A stretch of 64,000 bases of DNA from positions 1 through 64,000 of the forward strand of contig JAECRL010000008.1 in the NCBI GenBank assembly GCA_016000265.1, read 5' to 3'. This document shows, piece by piece, positions 36,304 to 45,258 of this stretch. Below the pieces are notes generated by a model that had not been told where the DNA came from, ran no database searches, and was given only the letters and a program-made list of their open reading frames with translations. The DNA comes from Burkholderiales bacterium. GTDB taxonomy: Bacteria > Pseudomonadota > Gammaproteobacteria > Burkholderiales > Burkholderiaceae_C. Made by a program: the position numbers and the translations under genes. Positions within the stretch are counted from its first letter, which is position 1, and each line of letters opens with the position of its first letter.

Positions 36304-36884
36304 AATGTGATTCCTCGGGCGTGCAGGGCCTTGGACAGCGCCTGCACGGCCCGCGAGCAATGGGTTTTGACGCTCCCCTCGGAGCAACCCATGGCGGCGG
36401 CCGTCTCGGCTACATCCAGTTCCTCCCAGTAACGCAACAGAAACGCTTCCCGTTGACGCGCTGGCAGCTTGCTGATTTCTTCTTCGATCTGTCCCAGTGT
36501 TTCGGCGCGGCTGACCTGAACTTCAGCGGCCTCCGTGCTCGTGTCCTCGACGTCCAGGGCTTCGAGCAAGTCGAAGTCGCCATCTTCGCCGCCCGCGGCC
36601 GCTTCGAGGTCCCCCATGTTGGTGAACACCGCGTTGCGCACCTTCTGGCGGCGAAACCAGTCCAGGGTGGCGTTCGAGAGGATGCGCTGAAACAGCATCG
36701 GCCACTCGTTGGTCGGGCGGTCGGCGTAGCTCTGCGACAGCCGGATCATGGCGTCCTGCACGATGTCCAGGGCCGCGTCGTCCTGGCGGACGGCGTAGAC
36801 GGTGCGCTTGAAGGCGCGCGACTCCACCGCCTTGAAAAAGGCATTGAGTTCGTCGTCGCGCGAAGGACTGGGCAGGGGCGTCAA
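36300..36884 (-). CDS. RNA polymerase sigma factor, ECF/sigma-70 family
   Basis: A 194-residue alternative sigma factor. Region 2 (FFKAVESRAFKRTVYAVRQDDAALDIVQDAMIRLSQSYADRP...WFRRQKVRN) and region 4 (KLPARQREAFLLRYWEELDVAETAAAMGCSEGSVKTHCSRAVQAL) are both complete, separated by an acidic linker. No ATG is suitable; the TTG at 36884 gives the family N-terminus. It is the first gene of a minus-strand unit with DUF3619 and DUF3106 and divergent from ilvI. The regulon is unknown. Confidence 0.88.
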   Translation of the reverse strand: MTPLPSPSRDDELNAFFKAVESRAFKRTVYAVRQDDAALDIVQDAMIRLSQSYADRPTNEWPMLFQRILSNATLDWFRRQKVRNAVFTNMGDLEAAAGGEDGDFDLLEALDVEDTSTEAAEVQVSRAETLGQIEEEISKLPARQREAFLLRYWEELDVAETAAAMGCSEGSVKTHCSRAVQALSKALHARGITL

Positions 36885-36970
36885 GAGCGGGGGCGAGCGG
36901 ATGCCGCAGGAAGTGCGTTGGTTTTGGCCGCGGGCATTATGGCATTGGGGCCTTTGCCGCGCCCGCGCGC

Positions 36971-36998
36971 TTGAATTGCCTCTCAGGGGTGCGATAAT
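36971..36998 (+). promoter_or_regulatory. Sigma-70 promoter of the ilvIHC operon
   Basis: TTGAAT (36971-36976) and GATAAT (36993-36998) are separated by 16 bp. Transcription would start near 37005, giving a leader of about 200 nt before ilvI. This is the best promoter match in the 322-bp gap 36885-37206. Confidence 0.65.
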
Positions 36999-37108
36999 GT
37001 TCGTTTTGCGCCATCTCGATCTGGCCTGAGTCTGATGCGCCCACCGGCGTCAGTGGCAGGCCGCGCACGCTCCAAATCCGCCTCACAAGGGCGAGCACAC
37101 GGCCATCC

Positions 37109-37156
37109 GTGGTCGCAGTGCTGCTGTCCTGGCTCTCCCGAGCCGCGACGGTGTAG
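37109..37156 (+). CDS. Candidate ilv leader peptide, 15 codons
   Basis: A short frame in the ilvI leader: GTG-GTC-GCA-GTG-CTG-CTG-TCC-TGG-CTC-TCC-CGA-GCC-GCG-ACG-GTG-TAG, giving MVAVLLSWLSRAATV. Six of the 14 residues after the start are Val or Leu, end products of the pathway the operon serves. AAGGGCGAG lies about 12 nt upstream as a weak ribosome site. It ends 50 nt before the ilvI ATG at the hairpin described next. Attenuation by this peptide is inference from codon content and position. Confidence 0.5.
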   Translation: MVAVLLSWLSRAATV

Positions 37157-37175
37157 AGGGGCACCGATCGTTTTT
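37149..37175 (+). terminator. Candidate attenuator hairpin upstream of ilvI
   Basis: CGGTG (37149-37153) pairs with CACCG (37162-37166) around an 8-nt loop containing the leader stop codon, and TTTTT follows at 37171-37175. A competing upstream hairpin, GGCTC-TCCC-GAGCC (37131-37144), and GTCGC (37112-37116) with GCGAC (37145-37149), could form alternative folds. The stem is short, so strength is uncertain. Confidence 0.4.
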
Positions 37176-37206
37176 CGTTAGAGAAATTCGGAAAGGTTCT
37201 TCCATC

Positions 37207-38955
37207 ATGGAAATGTCTCAAGCTGCCATCGCCCACACCGGCGAGGTCCTCAACGGCTCTGAAATCCTCGTGCGCTGCCTGCAGGCCGAGGGCGTGAAGT
37301 TCATGTGGGGCTACCCGGGTGGCGCCGTCCTGTACATCTACGACGCGCTGTACAAGCAGGACACGATCGAGCACGTTCTGGTGCGCCACGAACAAGCCGC
37401 CGTTCACGCGGCCGACGGCTATGCCCGCGCCACCGGCGACGTCGGCGTGGCCCTCGTCACCTCCGGTCCCGGCGTGACCAATGCCATCACCGGCATCGCC
37501 ACGGCCTACATGGACTCCATCCCGATGGTGATCATCACGGGTCAGGTGCCCACGCCGGCCATCGGCCTGGACGCCTTCCAGGAGTGCGACACCGTCGGCA
37601 TCACCCGCCCCATCGTCAAGCACAACTTCCTCGTCAAGGACGTGGCCGACCTGGCCTCGACCATGAAGAAGGCCTTCCACATCGCCCGCACCGGCCGTCC
37701 TGGCCCCGTGGTGGTGGACGTGCCCAAGGACGTCTCGCTCAAGACCACCGCCTTCCACTACCCCGAGTCGGTGGAAATGCGCTCGTACAACCCCGTGCGC
37801 AAGGGCCACGGCGGCCAGATCCGCAAGGCCGTGCAGCTGCTGCTCAACGCCAAGCGCCCCTACATCTACACCGGTGGCGGCGTGATCCTGGGTGAAGCCT
37901 CGAACGAGCTGCGCGAACTGGTCAACATGCTGGGCTACCCCAGCACCAGCACCCTGATGGGCCTGGGCGCGATCCCCGCGTCCGACAAGACCTTCCTGGG
38001 CATGCTGGGCATGCACGGCACGTACGAAGCCAACATGACCATGCAGAACGCCGACGTGGTGATCGCCGTGGGCGCCCGCTTCGACGACCGCGTGATCGGC
38101 AACCCCAAGCACTTCGCCCAGGTCGAGCGCAAGATCATCCACATCGACATCGACCCGTCGTCGATCTCCAAGCGCGTGAAAGTGGACATCCCCATCGTGG
38201 GCGACGTCAAGGACGTGCTCATCGAGATGATCGCCCAGATCAAGGAGTCCACCACCCGTCCAGACGCCAACGCGCTGGCCTCGTGGTGGAACCAGATCAA
38301 CGAGTGGAAGAAGCGCGACTGCCTGAAGTTCAAGACCTCCGACGAGGTCATCAAGCCGCAGTACGTGGTGCAAAAGCTGGCCGAGCTGACCGCCGGCACC
38401 GACTACTACATCACCTCGGACGTGGGTCAGCACCAGATGTTCGCGGCCCAGTACAGCAAGTTCGAGGAACCCCGTCGCTGGATCAACTCCGGTGGCCTGG
38501 GCACCATGGGCGTGGGCCTGCCCTACGCCATGGGCATCAAGCTGGCCAAGCCCGACGCCGATGTGTTTTGCATCACCGGCGAAGGCTCCATCCAGATGTG
38601 CATCCAGGAGCTGTCGACCTGCAAGCAGTACAACACCCCGGTGAAGGTGCTGTCGCTGAACAACCGCTACCTGGGCATGGTGCGCCAGTGGCAACAGCTG
38701 GACTATGGCAGCCGCTACTCGCATTCCTACATGGACGCGCTGCCCGACTTCGTCAAGCTGGCCGAGGCCTACGGGCACGTGGGCCTGCTGATCGAGCGTC
38801 CGTCTGACGTGGAAGGCGCTTTGCGCGAGGCCATCAAGCTCAAGGACCGCTCGGTGTTCCTGGACATCCGCACCGACCCCACCGAGAACGTGTGGCCGAT
38901 GGTGCAGGCCGGCAAGGGCATCTCCGAGATGCTGCTGGGTTCGGAAGACCTCTGA
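37207..38955 (+). CDS. ilvI: Acetolactate synthase large (catalytic) subunit
   Basis: Thiamine-diphosphate enzyme that makes 2-acetolactate or 2-aceto-2-hydroxybutyrate in valine, leucine and isoleucine synthesis. The 582-residue protein has the N-terminal ThDP-activating Glu in RHEQAAVHAADGYARATG, the FAD/central domain (GLGAIPASDKTFLGMLGMHG) and the C-terminal ThDP motif GEGSIQMCIQELSTCKQYNTPVKVLSLNNRYLGMVRQWQ. The start at 37207 follows GGAAAGG. It is the first gene of ilvI-ilvH-ilvC, with its own promoter and a possible attenuating leader. Confidence 0.97.
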   Translation: MEMSQAAIAHTGEVLNGSEILVRCLQAEGVKFMWGYPGGAVLYIYDALYKQDTIEHVLVRHEQAAVHAADGYARATGDVGVALVTSGPGVTNAITGIATAYMDSIPMVIITGQVPTPAIGLDAFQECDTVGITRPIVKHNFLVKDVADLASTMKKAFHIARTGRPGPVVVDVPKDVSLKTTAFHYPESVEMRSYNPVRKGHGGQIRKAVQLLLNAKRPYIYTGGGVILGEASNELRELVNMLGYPSTSTLMGLGAIPASDKTFLGMLGMHGTYEANMTMQNADVVIAVGARFDDRVIGNPKHFAQVERKIIHIDIDPSSISKRVKVDIPIVGDVKDVLIEMIAQIKESTTRPDANALASWWNQINEWKKRDCLKFKTSDEVIKPQYVVQKLAELTAGTDYYITSDVGQHQMFAAQYSKFEEPRRWINSGGLGTMGVGLPYAMGIKLAKPDADVFCITGEGSIQMCIQELSTCKQYNTPVKVLSLNNRYLGMVRQWQQLDYGSRYSHSYMDALPDFVKLAEAYGHVGLLIERPSDVEGALREAIKLKDRSVFLDIRTDPTENVWPMVQAGKGISEMLLGSEDL

Positions 38956-39148
38956 TCGCTCACTGAACCCCGAACACCCCGACGCCTGGCCGACCCAGGC
39001 TGCCACGGACGGTCGCTTGCCGGTGACCGCATCAGGTGGCAGACCGAAGCGGCCGGGTGAGCTGAAACACACCGAACTTCATCGAACCGCAGGCCACGGC
39101 GCCGGGGTTACCGCCCCGATGACCCAGGAGCCTGCCAGGACGATCAAC

Positions 39149-39640
39149 ATGAAACACATCATTGCCCTGCTGCTGGAAAACGAAGCCGGCGCCCTGTCCC
39201 GCGTGGTCGGCCTGTTCTCGGCCCGCGGCTACAACATCGAGAGCCTGACGGTGGCCACCACCGAAGACCCCTCGCTGTCGCGCATGACCATCGTGACCAC
39301 CGGCTCCGACGACATCATCGAGCAGATCACCAAGCACCTCAACCGCCTCATCGAAGTGGTCAAGGTGGTGGACCTGTCCGAAGGCCCGTACACCGAGCGC
39401 GAGCTGATGCTCATCAAGGTGCGCGCCGTGGGCAAGGAGCGTGAGGAGATGAAGCGCATGGCGGACATCTTCCGCGGCCGCATCATCGACGTCACCGACA
39501 AGACCTACACCATCGAACTGACTGGCGACGCGGCCAAACTCGATGCCTTCATCGAGGCGATCGACCGCGCTGCCATCCTTGAAACCGTGCGCACCGGGAC
39601 CAGCGGGATCGGGCGTGGCGAGCGCATCTTGCGCGTCTGA
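39149..39640 (+). CDS. ilvH: Acetolactate synthase small (regulatory) subunit
   Basis: The 163-residue ACT-domain subunit gives valine feedback inhibition and stabilises the catalytic subunit. The ACT signature LLENEAGALSRVVGLFSARGYNIESLTVATTEDPSLSRMTIV is complete, as is the second half KVRAVGKEREEMKRMADIFRGRIIDVT. The start at 39149 has AGGA 8 nt upstream. It is 193 bp from ilvI and 90 bp from ilvC, a loose but conserved operon order; the gap 38956-39148 shows no other gene. Confidence 0.97.
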   Translation: MKHIIALLLENEAGALSRVVGLFSARGYNIESLTVATTEDPSLSRMTIVTTGSDDIIEQITKHLNRLIEVVKVVDLSEGPYTERELMLIKVRAVGKEREEMKRMADIFRGRIIDVTDKTYTIELTGDAAKLDAFIEAIDRAAILETVRTGTSGIGRGERILRV

Positions 39641-39691
39641 AGACCCCCCGGTCTTTGAACTTCCCGCTTGCTTTTTGAACCCTGTGCCTGA

Positions 39692-40747
<1,056 letters not shown>

Positions 40748-40770
40748 TCTGAATTGATCTGATCTTCAGG

Positions 40771-40809
40771 CAGGCCGCGAGGGGCGACTCTCGCGGCCTG
40801 TTTGCTTTT
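40771..40809 (+). terminator. Rho-independent terminator of the ilvIHC operon
   Basis: CAGGCCGCGAG (40771-40781) and CTCGCGGCCTG (40790-40800) form a perfect 11-bp stem with an 8-nt loop, followed by TTTGCTTTT. It ends at the stop codon of the convergent NodT-type gene. Confidence 0.93.
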
Positions 40810-42335
40810 CAGGGCGCCGACCAGCCGCCGCCCACGGCCTTGTAGAGCGCCACCGTGACGAGGGCGCGTGCGGCTTCGGCCTGGATGAGCTCGTCTTCGC
40901 GCTGCAGGGCGTTGAGCCGGGCTTCGATGGCGCCTTGCAGCAGGCCGTTGCCTTCGTCGAAGAGGCGCTGGGCGTGGCGTGCGCCTTGGTTGGCGGTTTG
41001 CCAGGCGGCGCGCAGTTGGTCGGAGCGCTGGTCCAGGGCCCGGCGGGTGCCGTAGGCGTTCTCGACGTCTTCGAGGGCGGTGAGCACAGCTTGCTCGTGC
41101 TGGATGACGGCGGCGTCGAGCTGGGCGTCGCTGGCTCGGATGCGGGCTCGGATGCGCCCGGCTTCGAAGATGGGCAGGTACAGGCCCGCGCCCCAGGAGC
41201 TGAAGCGTCCCGAGGCGCCCAGGTCGCCGATTTCGATGCGGCCATCGTTGGCCAGGAAGCCGACGTAAAAGCGCGGCAGGAGGTCGGCCTTGGCGCTGCC
41301 GAGTTGGGCGGCTCGGGCGCGCACCAGTTGCGCGGCCCCGCGCACGTCGGGACGGCGCTCCAGCACGTCGGAGGGCAGCACGGTGGGCAGCCTGGCTGGG
41401 ATGGCGCTGCCATCGGCAGGGGCCGTGGCGGTGGGGGCCGGCAGGCTCGGCGGTGGCTCGGGTGCCTGGCCGGTCAGCACGGCCAGGCGACGCAGGCGCG
41501 ATTGCAGCAGGGTCTGCAGCGGGGTGGTGCCGCTGCGCAGGGCCTGCACTTGTGCGCTCACGCGGTCGACGTCGTAGCGCGTGGCCTGGCCGGCATCGAA
41601 GCGACCCTGGGCGTAGCGTTGCAGGCGCTCGCCTTCTGCGAGGGTGCGCGCCAGCACGTCGATGCGGCGCTCCAGGCTGCGGGCTTCGATGTAGTTGCCG
41701 GCGATGTCCCCGGCCACCATCAGTTGCGCGGCGTGCAGGCGCTCTTCGTGGGCCAGGGCGGCGCTGCGGGCGGCTTCGGCGTCGCTGCGGCGAGACCCGA
41801 AGAGGTCGACCTCCCAGGTGGCCGCGAAGCCGTATCCGCTGTAGGTGCTGATGGGCAGCTTGGGCACATCGGGCGTGGGCAGTTGGATGGCGGGCAGCGG
41901 AGGCAGGGGCAGGCCGGCGATGGACGATGGGGGCTGCACCGAGTGGGGTGCTTGCACGCCGGCCTCGTTGTGCTGGGTGCGGCCTGCGTAACCCAAGGCG
42001 GCCAGGGTGGGGTAGAGGGCCGATTCGGCCTGGGTGACCACGGCGCGGGCCTCGCGCACGCGGGCGGCGGCGAGGCGCACGTCGGCGTTGGCTTGGAGGC
42101 CTTTGTCAATCAGCGCACGCAGGGTGGGGTCGGGTAGGTTGAGCCACCAGCGGGCCAGGTCGATGTCGGGGGCTGCGGTGGCCGAGGAGTCGCCACCGAC
42201 CTGAGTGAAACGCTCGGGTGTGCGAATGCCGCTGTCGGGCACGTCGACGCGGATGGTGGTGCAGGCGCCGAGTGTGAGCAGGAGGGCGAGGGCGCGGACG
42301 AGGGCGCTCAGGCGCCGGGGGGAAGGCAGTTCCAT
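40809..42335 (-). CDS. NodT-family outer-membrane efflux lipoprotein (exporter-PHA operon)
   Basis: A 508-residue TolC-type channel. The lipoprotein signal peptide ends at LGAC (Cys25), and the two OEP halves contain FAATWEVDLFGSRRSDAEAARS and VLPSDVLERRPDVRGAAQLVRA. It is the last gene of the five-gene operon starting at 49093 and follows the second PHA synthase by 12 bp. Together with the HlyD adaptor and ABC proteins upstream it would complete an envelope-spanning exporter. A Pro-rich insertion (about 130-160) is larger than in the MacAB-linked paralogue at 19019. Confidence 0.93.
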   Translation of the reverse strand: MELPSPRRLSALVRALALLLTLGACTTIRVDVPDSGIRTPERFTQVGGDSSATAAPDIDLARWWLNLPDPTLRALIDKGLQANADVRLAAARVREARAVVTQAESALYPTLAALGYAGRTQHNEAGVQAPHSVQPPSSIAGLPLPPLPAIQLPTPDVPKLPISTYSGYGFAATWEVDLFGSRRSDAEAARSAALAHEERLHAAQLMVAGDIAGNYIEARSLERRIDVLARTLAEGERLQRYAQGRFDAGQATRYDVDRVSAQVQALRSGTTPLQTLLQSRLRRLAVLTGQAPEPPPSLPAPTATAPADGSAIPARLPTVLPSDVLERRPDVRGAAQLVRARAAQLGSAKADLLPRFYVGFLANDGRIEIGDLGASGRFSSWGAGLYLPIFEAGRIRARIRASDAQLDAAVIQHEQAVLTALEDVENAYGTRRALDQRSDQLRAAWQTANQGARHAQRLFDEGNGLLQGAIEARLNALQREDELIQAEAARALVTVALYKAVGGGWSAP

Positions 42336-42347
42336 GGTGAAGCGGGG

Positions 42348-44090
42348 TCAGCTCTGTTTGACGTGGTGGCCGGGTGCGTTGGGCAGCCGCTGCCGGTGGC
42401 CGGGCACGCCCATCGGCGGTGGGGCCTGGCGGGCGCCGGAGTGATCGGCCAGCCAGGCCTGCCAGGTGGGCCACCAGGAGCCTTCGGTGTGCGGCACCTC
42501 GGCCTGCCAGCGCTCGGGGGCAACGTAGGCTTCGGTGACCGGGCGGTGGTGCACCTGGAAGTGGCGCCCCTTGTGCCCGGGCTCGCTGACGATGCCGGCG
42601 TTGTGGCCGCCACTGGTGAGCACGAAGGTGATGTCCAGCGGCAGCAGGTGCAGTTTGTAGACGGACTTCCAGGGCGCGACGTGGTCGGTCACGGTGCCCA
42701 CGGCGAAGCAGGGCACGCGGATGTCGGTGAACCAGATGGGCCGGCCATCGACTTCGTAGCGGCCGCTGGCGAGTTCGTTGTGCAGGAAGAGTTTGTGCAG
42801 GTACTCCGAGTGCATGCGGTAGGGCATGCGGGTGGTGTCGGCGTTCCAGGCCATCAGGTCGTTGGGGCGGTCGCGCTGACCCAGCATGTAGTTCTTGAGT
42901 GCGCGAGACCAGATCAGGTCGTCGGCGTGCAGCAGCTGGAAGGTGCCGGCCATCTGCGAGCCCTTGAGGTAGCCCTGTTGCGCCATCATCGACTCGATGA
43001 GTTCGACCTCGCTCTCGTTGATGAACATGAGCAGCTCGCCCGCTTCGGTGAAGTCGCCTTGCGCGGCGAACAGCGTCATCGAGGCGAGGCGATCGTCTTT
43101 TTCGCGGCCCATGGTGGCGGCGGCGATCATCAGCAGCGTGCCCCCCAGGCAGTAGCCGGTGGCGTGCACCTTCTGACCAGGCACGATGCGGCCGATGGTG
43201 TCGAGCGCGGCCATCACGCCGTTTTGTCGGTAGTCGTCCAGGCCTTTGCAGCGGTCGTCGGCGGTGGGGTTCTTCCAGGAGATCATGAACACCGTGTGAC
43301 CCTGGTCGACCAGGTGCTTGACCAGCGAGTTGTGCGGCGCCAGGTCCAGGATGTAGTACTTCATGATCCAGGCCGGCACGATGAGCACCGGCTCGGGGTG
43401 CACGGTCTCGGTCGTGGGGCTGTACTGGATCAGCTCGATGAGGTCGTTGCGAAAGACGACCTTGCCCGGGGTGATGGCCACGTTTTCGCCGGGCTTGAAG
43501 GCTTCCGCGCCCGCGGGGGGCAGGTCGCGCGCGGTGCGCTGGAGGTCGTCGGCCCAGTTCATGGCGCCGCGCACGAGGTTCATGCCGCCTTCTCGGGCCG
43601 TCGTCGAGATGACCTCGGGGTTCAGCCAGGGGATGTTGGCCGGGTTGAAAACGTCCAGCCATTGCCGCGCGGCGAAGGCTGCGATGTCTTCGTGTCGGTG
43701 GTTCAGGCCCGGCACGCCGTGGGTGGCGCGGTGCCAGGCTCGCTCGAGGATGTGAAAGCCCTGGGCGTAGGCGTTGAAGGGCCACTGTTGCCAGGCCTCG
43801 CTGGCAAAGCGCCGGTCGGGGACCGACGTGGGTTGCCCTTGCGCGCCGGTGCTGAGCTGCGGGTTCTTGGGGTCCCCCGTGGCCGCCTGCAGGTCGTCGA
43901 CCGTTTGCTTGATCAGGTCGAGTTGTTTGCCCGGTGAGATCAGCAGGTGCGAGAGCCAGTCCAGGTAGACCAGGGTGGTCTGGATGGGGGAGATGCCGCT
44001 CATCAGCTGGCCGATGTCGCCGTGCACCTGGCGGTCCAGTGCGCGGACCCAGTCGTTCCAGCTCATGTCCTTGGGTGTGCATTCGCTCAT
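42348..44090 (-). CDS. Second PHA synthase (class I-like) within an exporter operon
   Basis: A 580-residue alpha/beta-hydrolase-fold polymerase of the PhaC family. The lipase-like box is GYCLGG with C314; D469 (TVTDHVAPW) and H496 (GGHNAG) complete the triad, with WxxSWW-type TEGSWWPTWQ near the end. It lacks the Ala/Lys-rich N-terminal extension of phaC at 8542 and starts MSECTPKDMSWNDWVRALDRQ. GGAG lies 7 nt upstream of the ATG. It sits between an ABC permease gene (36 bp gap) and an outer-membrane factor gene (12 bp gap), not with phaA or phaB. The triad suggests activity; the substrate is unknown. Confidence 0.93.
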   Translation of the reverse strand: MSECTPKDMSWNDWVRALDRQVHGDIGQLMSGISPIQTTLVYLDWLSHLLISPGKQLDLIKQTVDDLQAATGDPKNPQLSTGAQGQPTSVPDRRFASEAWQQWPFNAYAQGFHILERAWHRATHGVPGLNHRHEDIAAFAARQWLDVFNPANIPWLNPEVISTTAREGGMNLVRGAMNWADDLQRTARDLPPAGAEAFKPGENVAITPGKVVFRNDLIELIQYSPTTETVHPEPVLIVPAWIMKYYILDLAPHNSLVKHLVDQGHTVFMISWKNPTADDRCKGLDDYRQNGVMAALDTIGRIVPGQKVHATGYCLGGTLLMIAAATMGREKDDRLASMTLFAAQGDFTEAGELLMFINESEVELIESMMAQQGYLKGSQMAGTFQLLHADDLIWSRALKNYMLGQRDRPNDLMAWNADTTRMPYRMHSEYLHKLFLHNELASGRYEVDGRPIWFTDIRVPCFAVGTVTDHVAPWKSVYKLHLLPLDITFVLTSGGHNAGIVSEPGHKGRHFQVHHRPVTEAYVAPERWQAEVPHTEGSWWPTWQAWLADHSGARQAPPPMGVPGHRQRLPNAPGHHVKQS

Positions 44091-44126
44091 GGGGTGCTCC
44101 AGGTGTGCGCTGAGGGTGTCAAGGCA

Positions 44127-45254
44127 TCAGCCCTGGCGCGCCAGCATCGAACGGAATCGCGACAACGCGATGAAGAGGAAGGCCGCGCCCGCGACCGAGA
44201 CAGCGAGCAGTTGCGGCCAGACGATGTCCAGGCCCGCGCCGCGGTACAGCACGGCGTGGGTGAGCTTGACGAACTGCGTGGTGGGCGAGACCTGCACCAC
44301 ACCTTGCATCAACTCGGGCATGCTTTCAACCGGCGTGGCCGCGCCCGAGAGCAGGTACAGCACCACGTAGACCGGCGCCGCCAGCAGGCCGAACTGTGGC
44401 ATGGACGAGGTGACCGTGGCCAGCAGCACGCCCAGCGAGGTCACGGCGAACAGGTACGCCGCGGTGCCCACCAGGAACAGCGCCACCGAGCCCAGCAGCG
44501 GCACGCCCAGCCAGCCCTGCACCACGAACATCAGCGACAGCCACACCGCCAGCAGGATCACGCCGCCATTGGCCAGGATCTTGGCCAGCGCGATTTCAGA
44601 CGGGCGCACCGGCATCACCAGCAGGTGCTCGATGGTGCCGTGCTCGCGCTCGCGGATGACGGCCGCGCCCACCAGGATGATGGCCAGCACCGTGATGTTG
44701 GTGATGATGAGCATCACCGAGGTGAACCAGTGCGACTGGTTGTTGGGGTTGAACGCGAGGTGGATCACGGGTTTGGCGGGCAGCAGGCTGTCGATGCCTT
44801 GCTGGTGGAAGAAGCCCAGCACCTCCTGCAGGAAGATTTCGTTGAGGTAGGCCACGCCCAGGCCGGCCTGCGTCATGGCCGTGGCGTCCACCGTGACCTG
44901 CACGGCGGGCGACCGACCGGCCAGCACGTCGGCCTCGAAGTGTGGCGGCACGTCGATGACGAAGATGACGTCGCCTCGGTCGAGCGCCGGGCCGGCCTGC
45001 TGAGCCGAGATGTCGCGCGGTGGCTGGAAATAGGGCGGCCGGATCGCGTCGCGCAGGCGCATGGACAGCGCCGACTGGTCGGCATCGATCCAGCCCACCG
45101 AGGCGTGCGAGACCTCGGCCTTGACGCCCTTGGCCGTCGTGTAGACCGAGATGGTGAAGGCAAACAGGATGAGCGAGACCAGCGGCACGTCGCCCAGCAG
45201 GCTGCGCAGCTCCTTGGCGGACAGGCGAGCGACGTTGAGCAGCCATTGCTTCAT
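44127..45254 (-). CDS. ABC-2 type transporter permease (YhhJ-like)
   Basis: A 375-residue ABC-2 permease. It has one N-terminal helix (about 20-42), a large extracytoplasmic domain (about 45-175) and five C-terminal helices from about residue 180 (WFTSVMLIITNITVLAIILVGAAVIREREHGTIEHLLVMPVRPSEIALAKI). The EREHGTIEHLLVMPVRPSEI coupling motif is typical of the YhhJ/YbhR group that pairs with RbbA-like fusions and YhiI-type adaptors. It starts 4 nt after the fusion gene stops, implying strict co-translation. Confidence 0.93.
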   Translation of the reverse strand: MKQWLLNVARLSAKELRSLLGDVPLVSLILFAFTISVYTTAKGVKAEVSHASVGWIDADQSALSMRLRDAIRPPYFQPPRDISAQQAGPALDRGDVIFVIDVPPHFEADVLAGRSPAVQVTVDATAMTQAGLGVAYLNEIFLQEVLGFFHQQGIDSLLPAKPVIHLAFNPNNQSHWFTSVMLIITNITVLAIILVGAAVIREREHGTIEHLLVMPVRPSEIALAKILANGGVILLAVWLSLMFVVQGWLGVPLLGSVALFLVGTAAYLFAVTSLGVLLATVTSSMPQFGLLAAPVYVVLYLLSGAATPVESMPELMQGVVQVSPTTQFVKLTHAVLYRGAGLDIVWPQLLAVSVAGAAFLFIALSRFRSMLARQG

Positions 45255-45258
45255 GTGT

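Noticed and set aside
36997-37029. Ten-codon frame MFVLRHLDLA as ilv leader peptide
   Set aside because: Its ATG overlaps the -10 element at 36993-36998, so it would lie upstream of the predicted transcript start.
36937-39072. Long minus-strand open frame opposite ilvI
   Set aside because: Composition is His/Val/Asp-biased as expected for antisense of a GC-rich gene; ilvI is certain.
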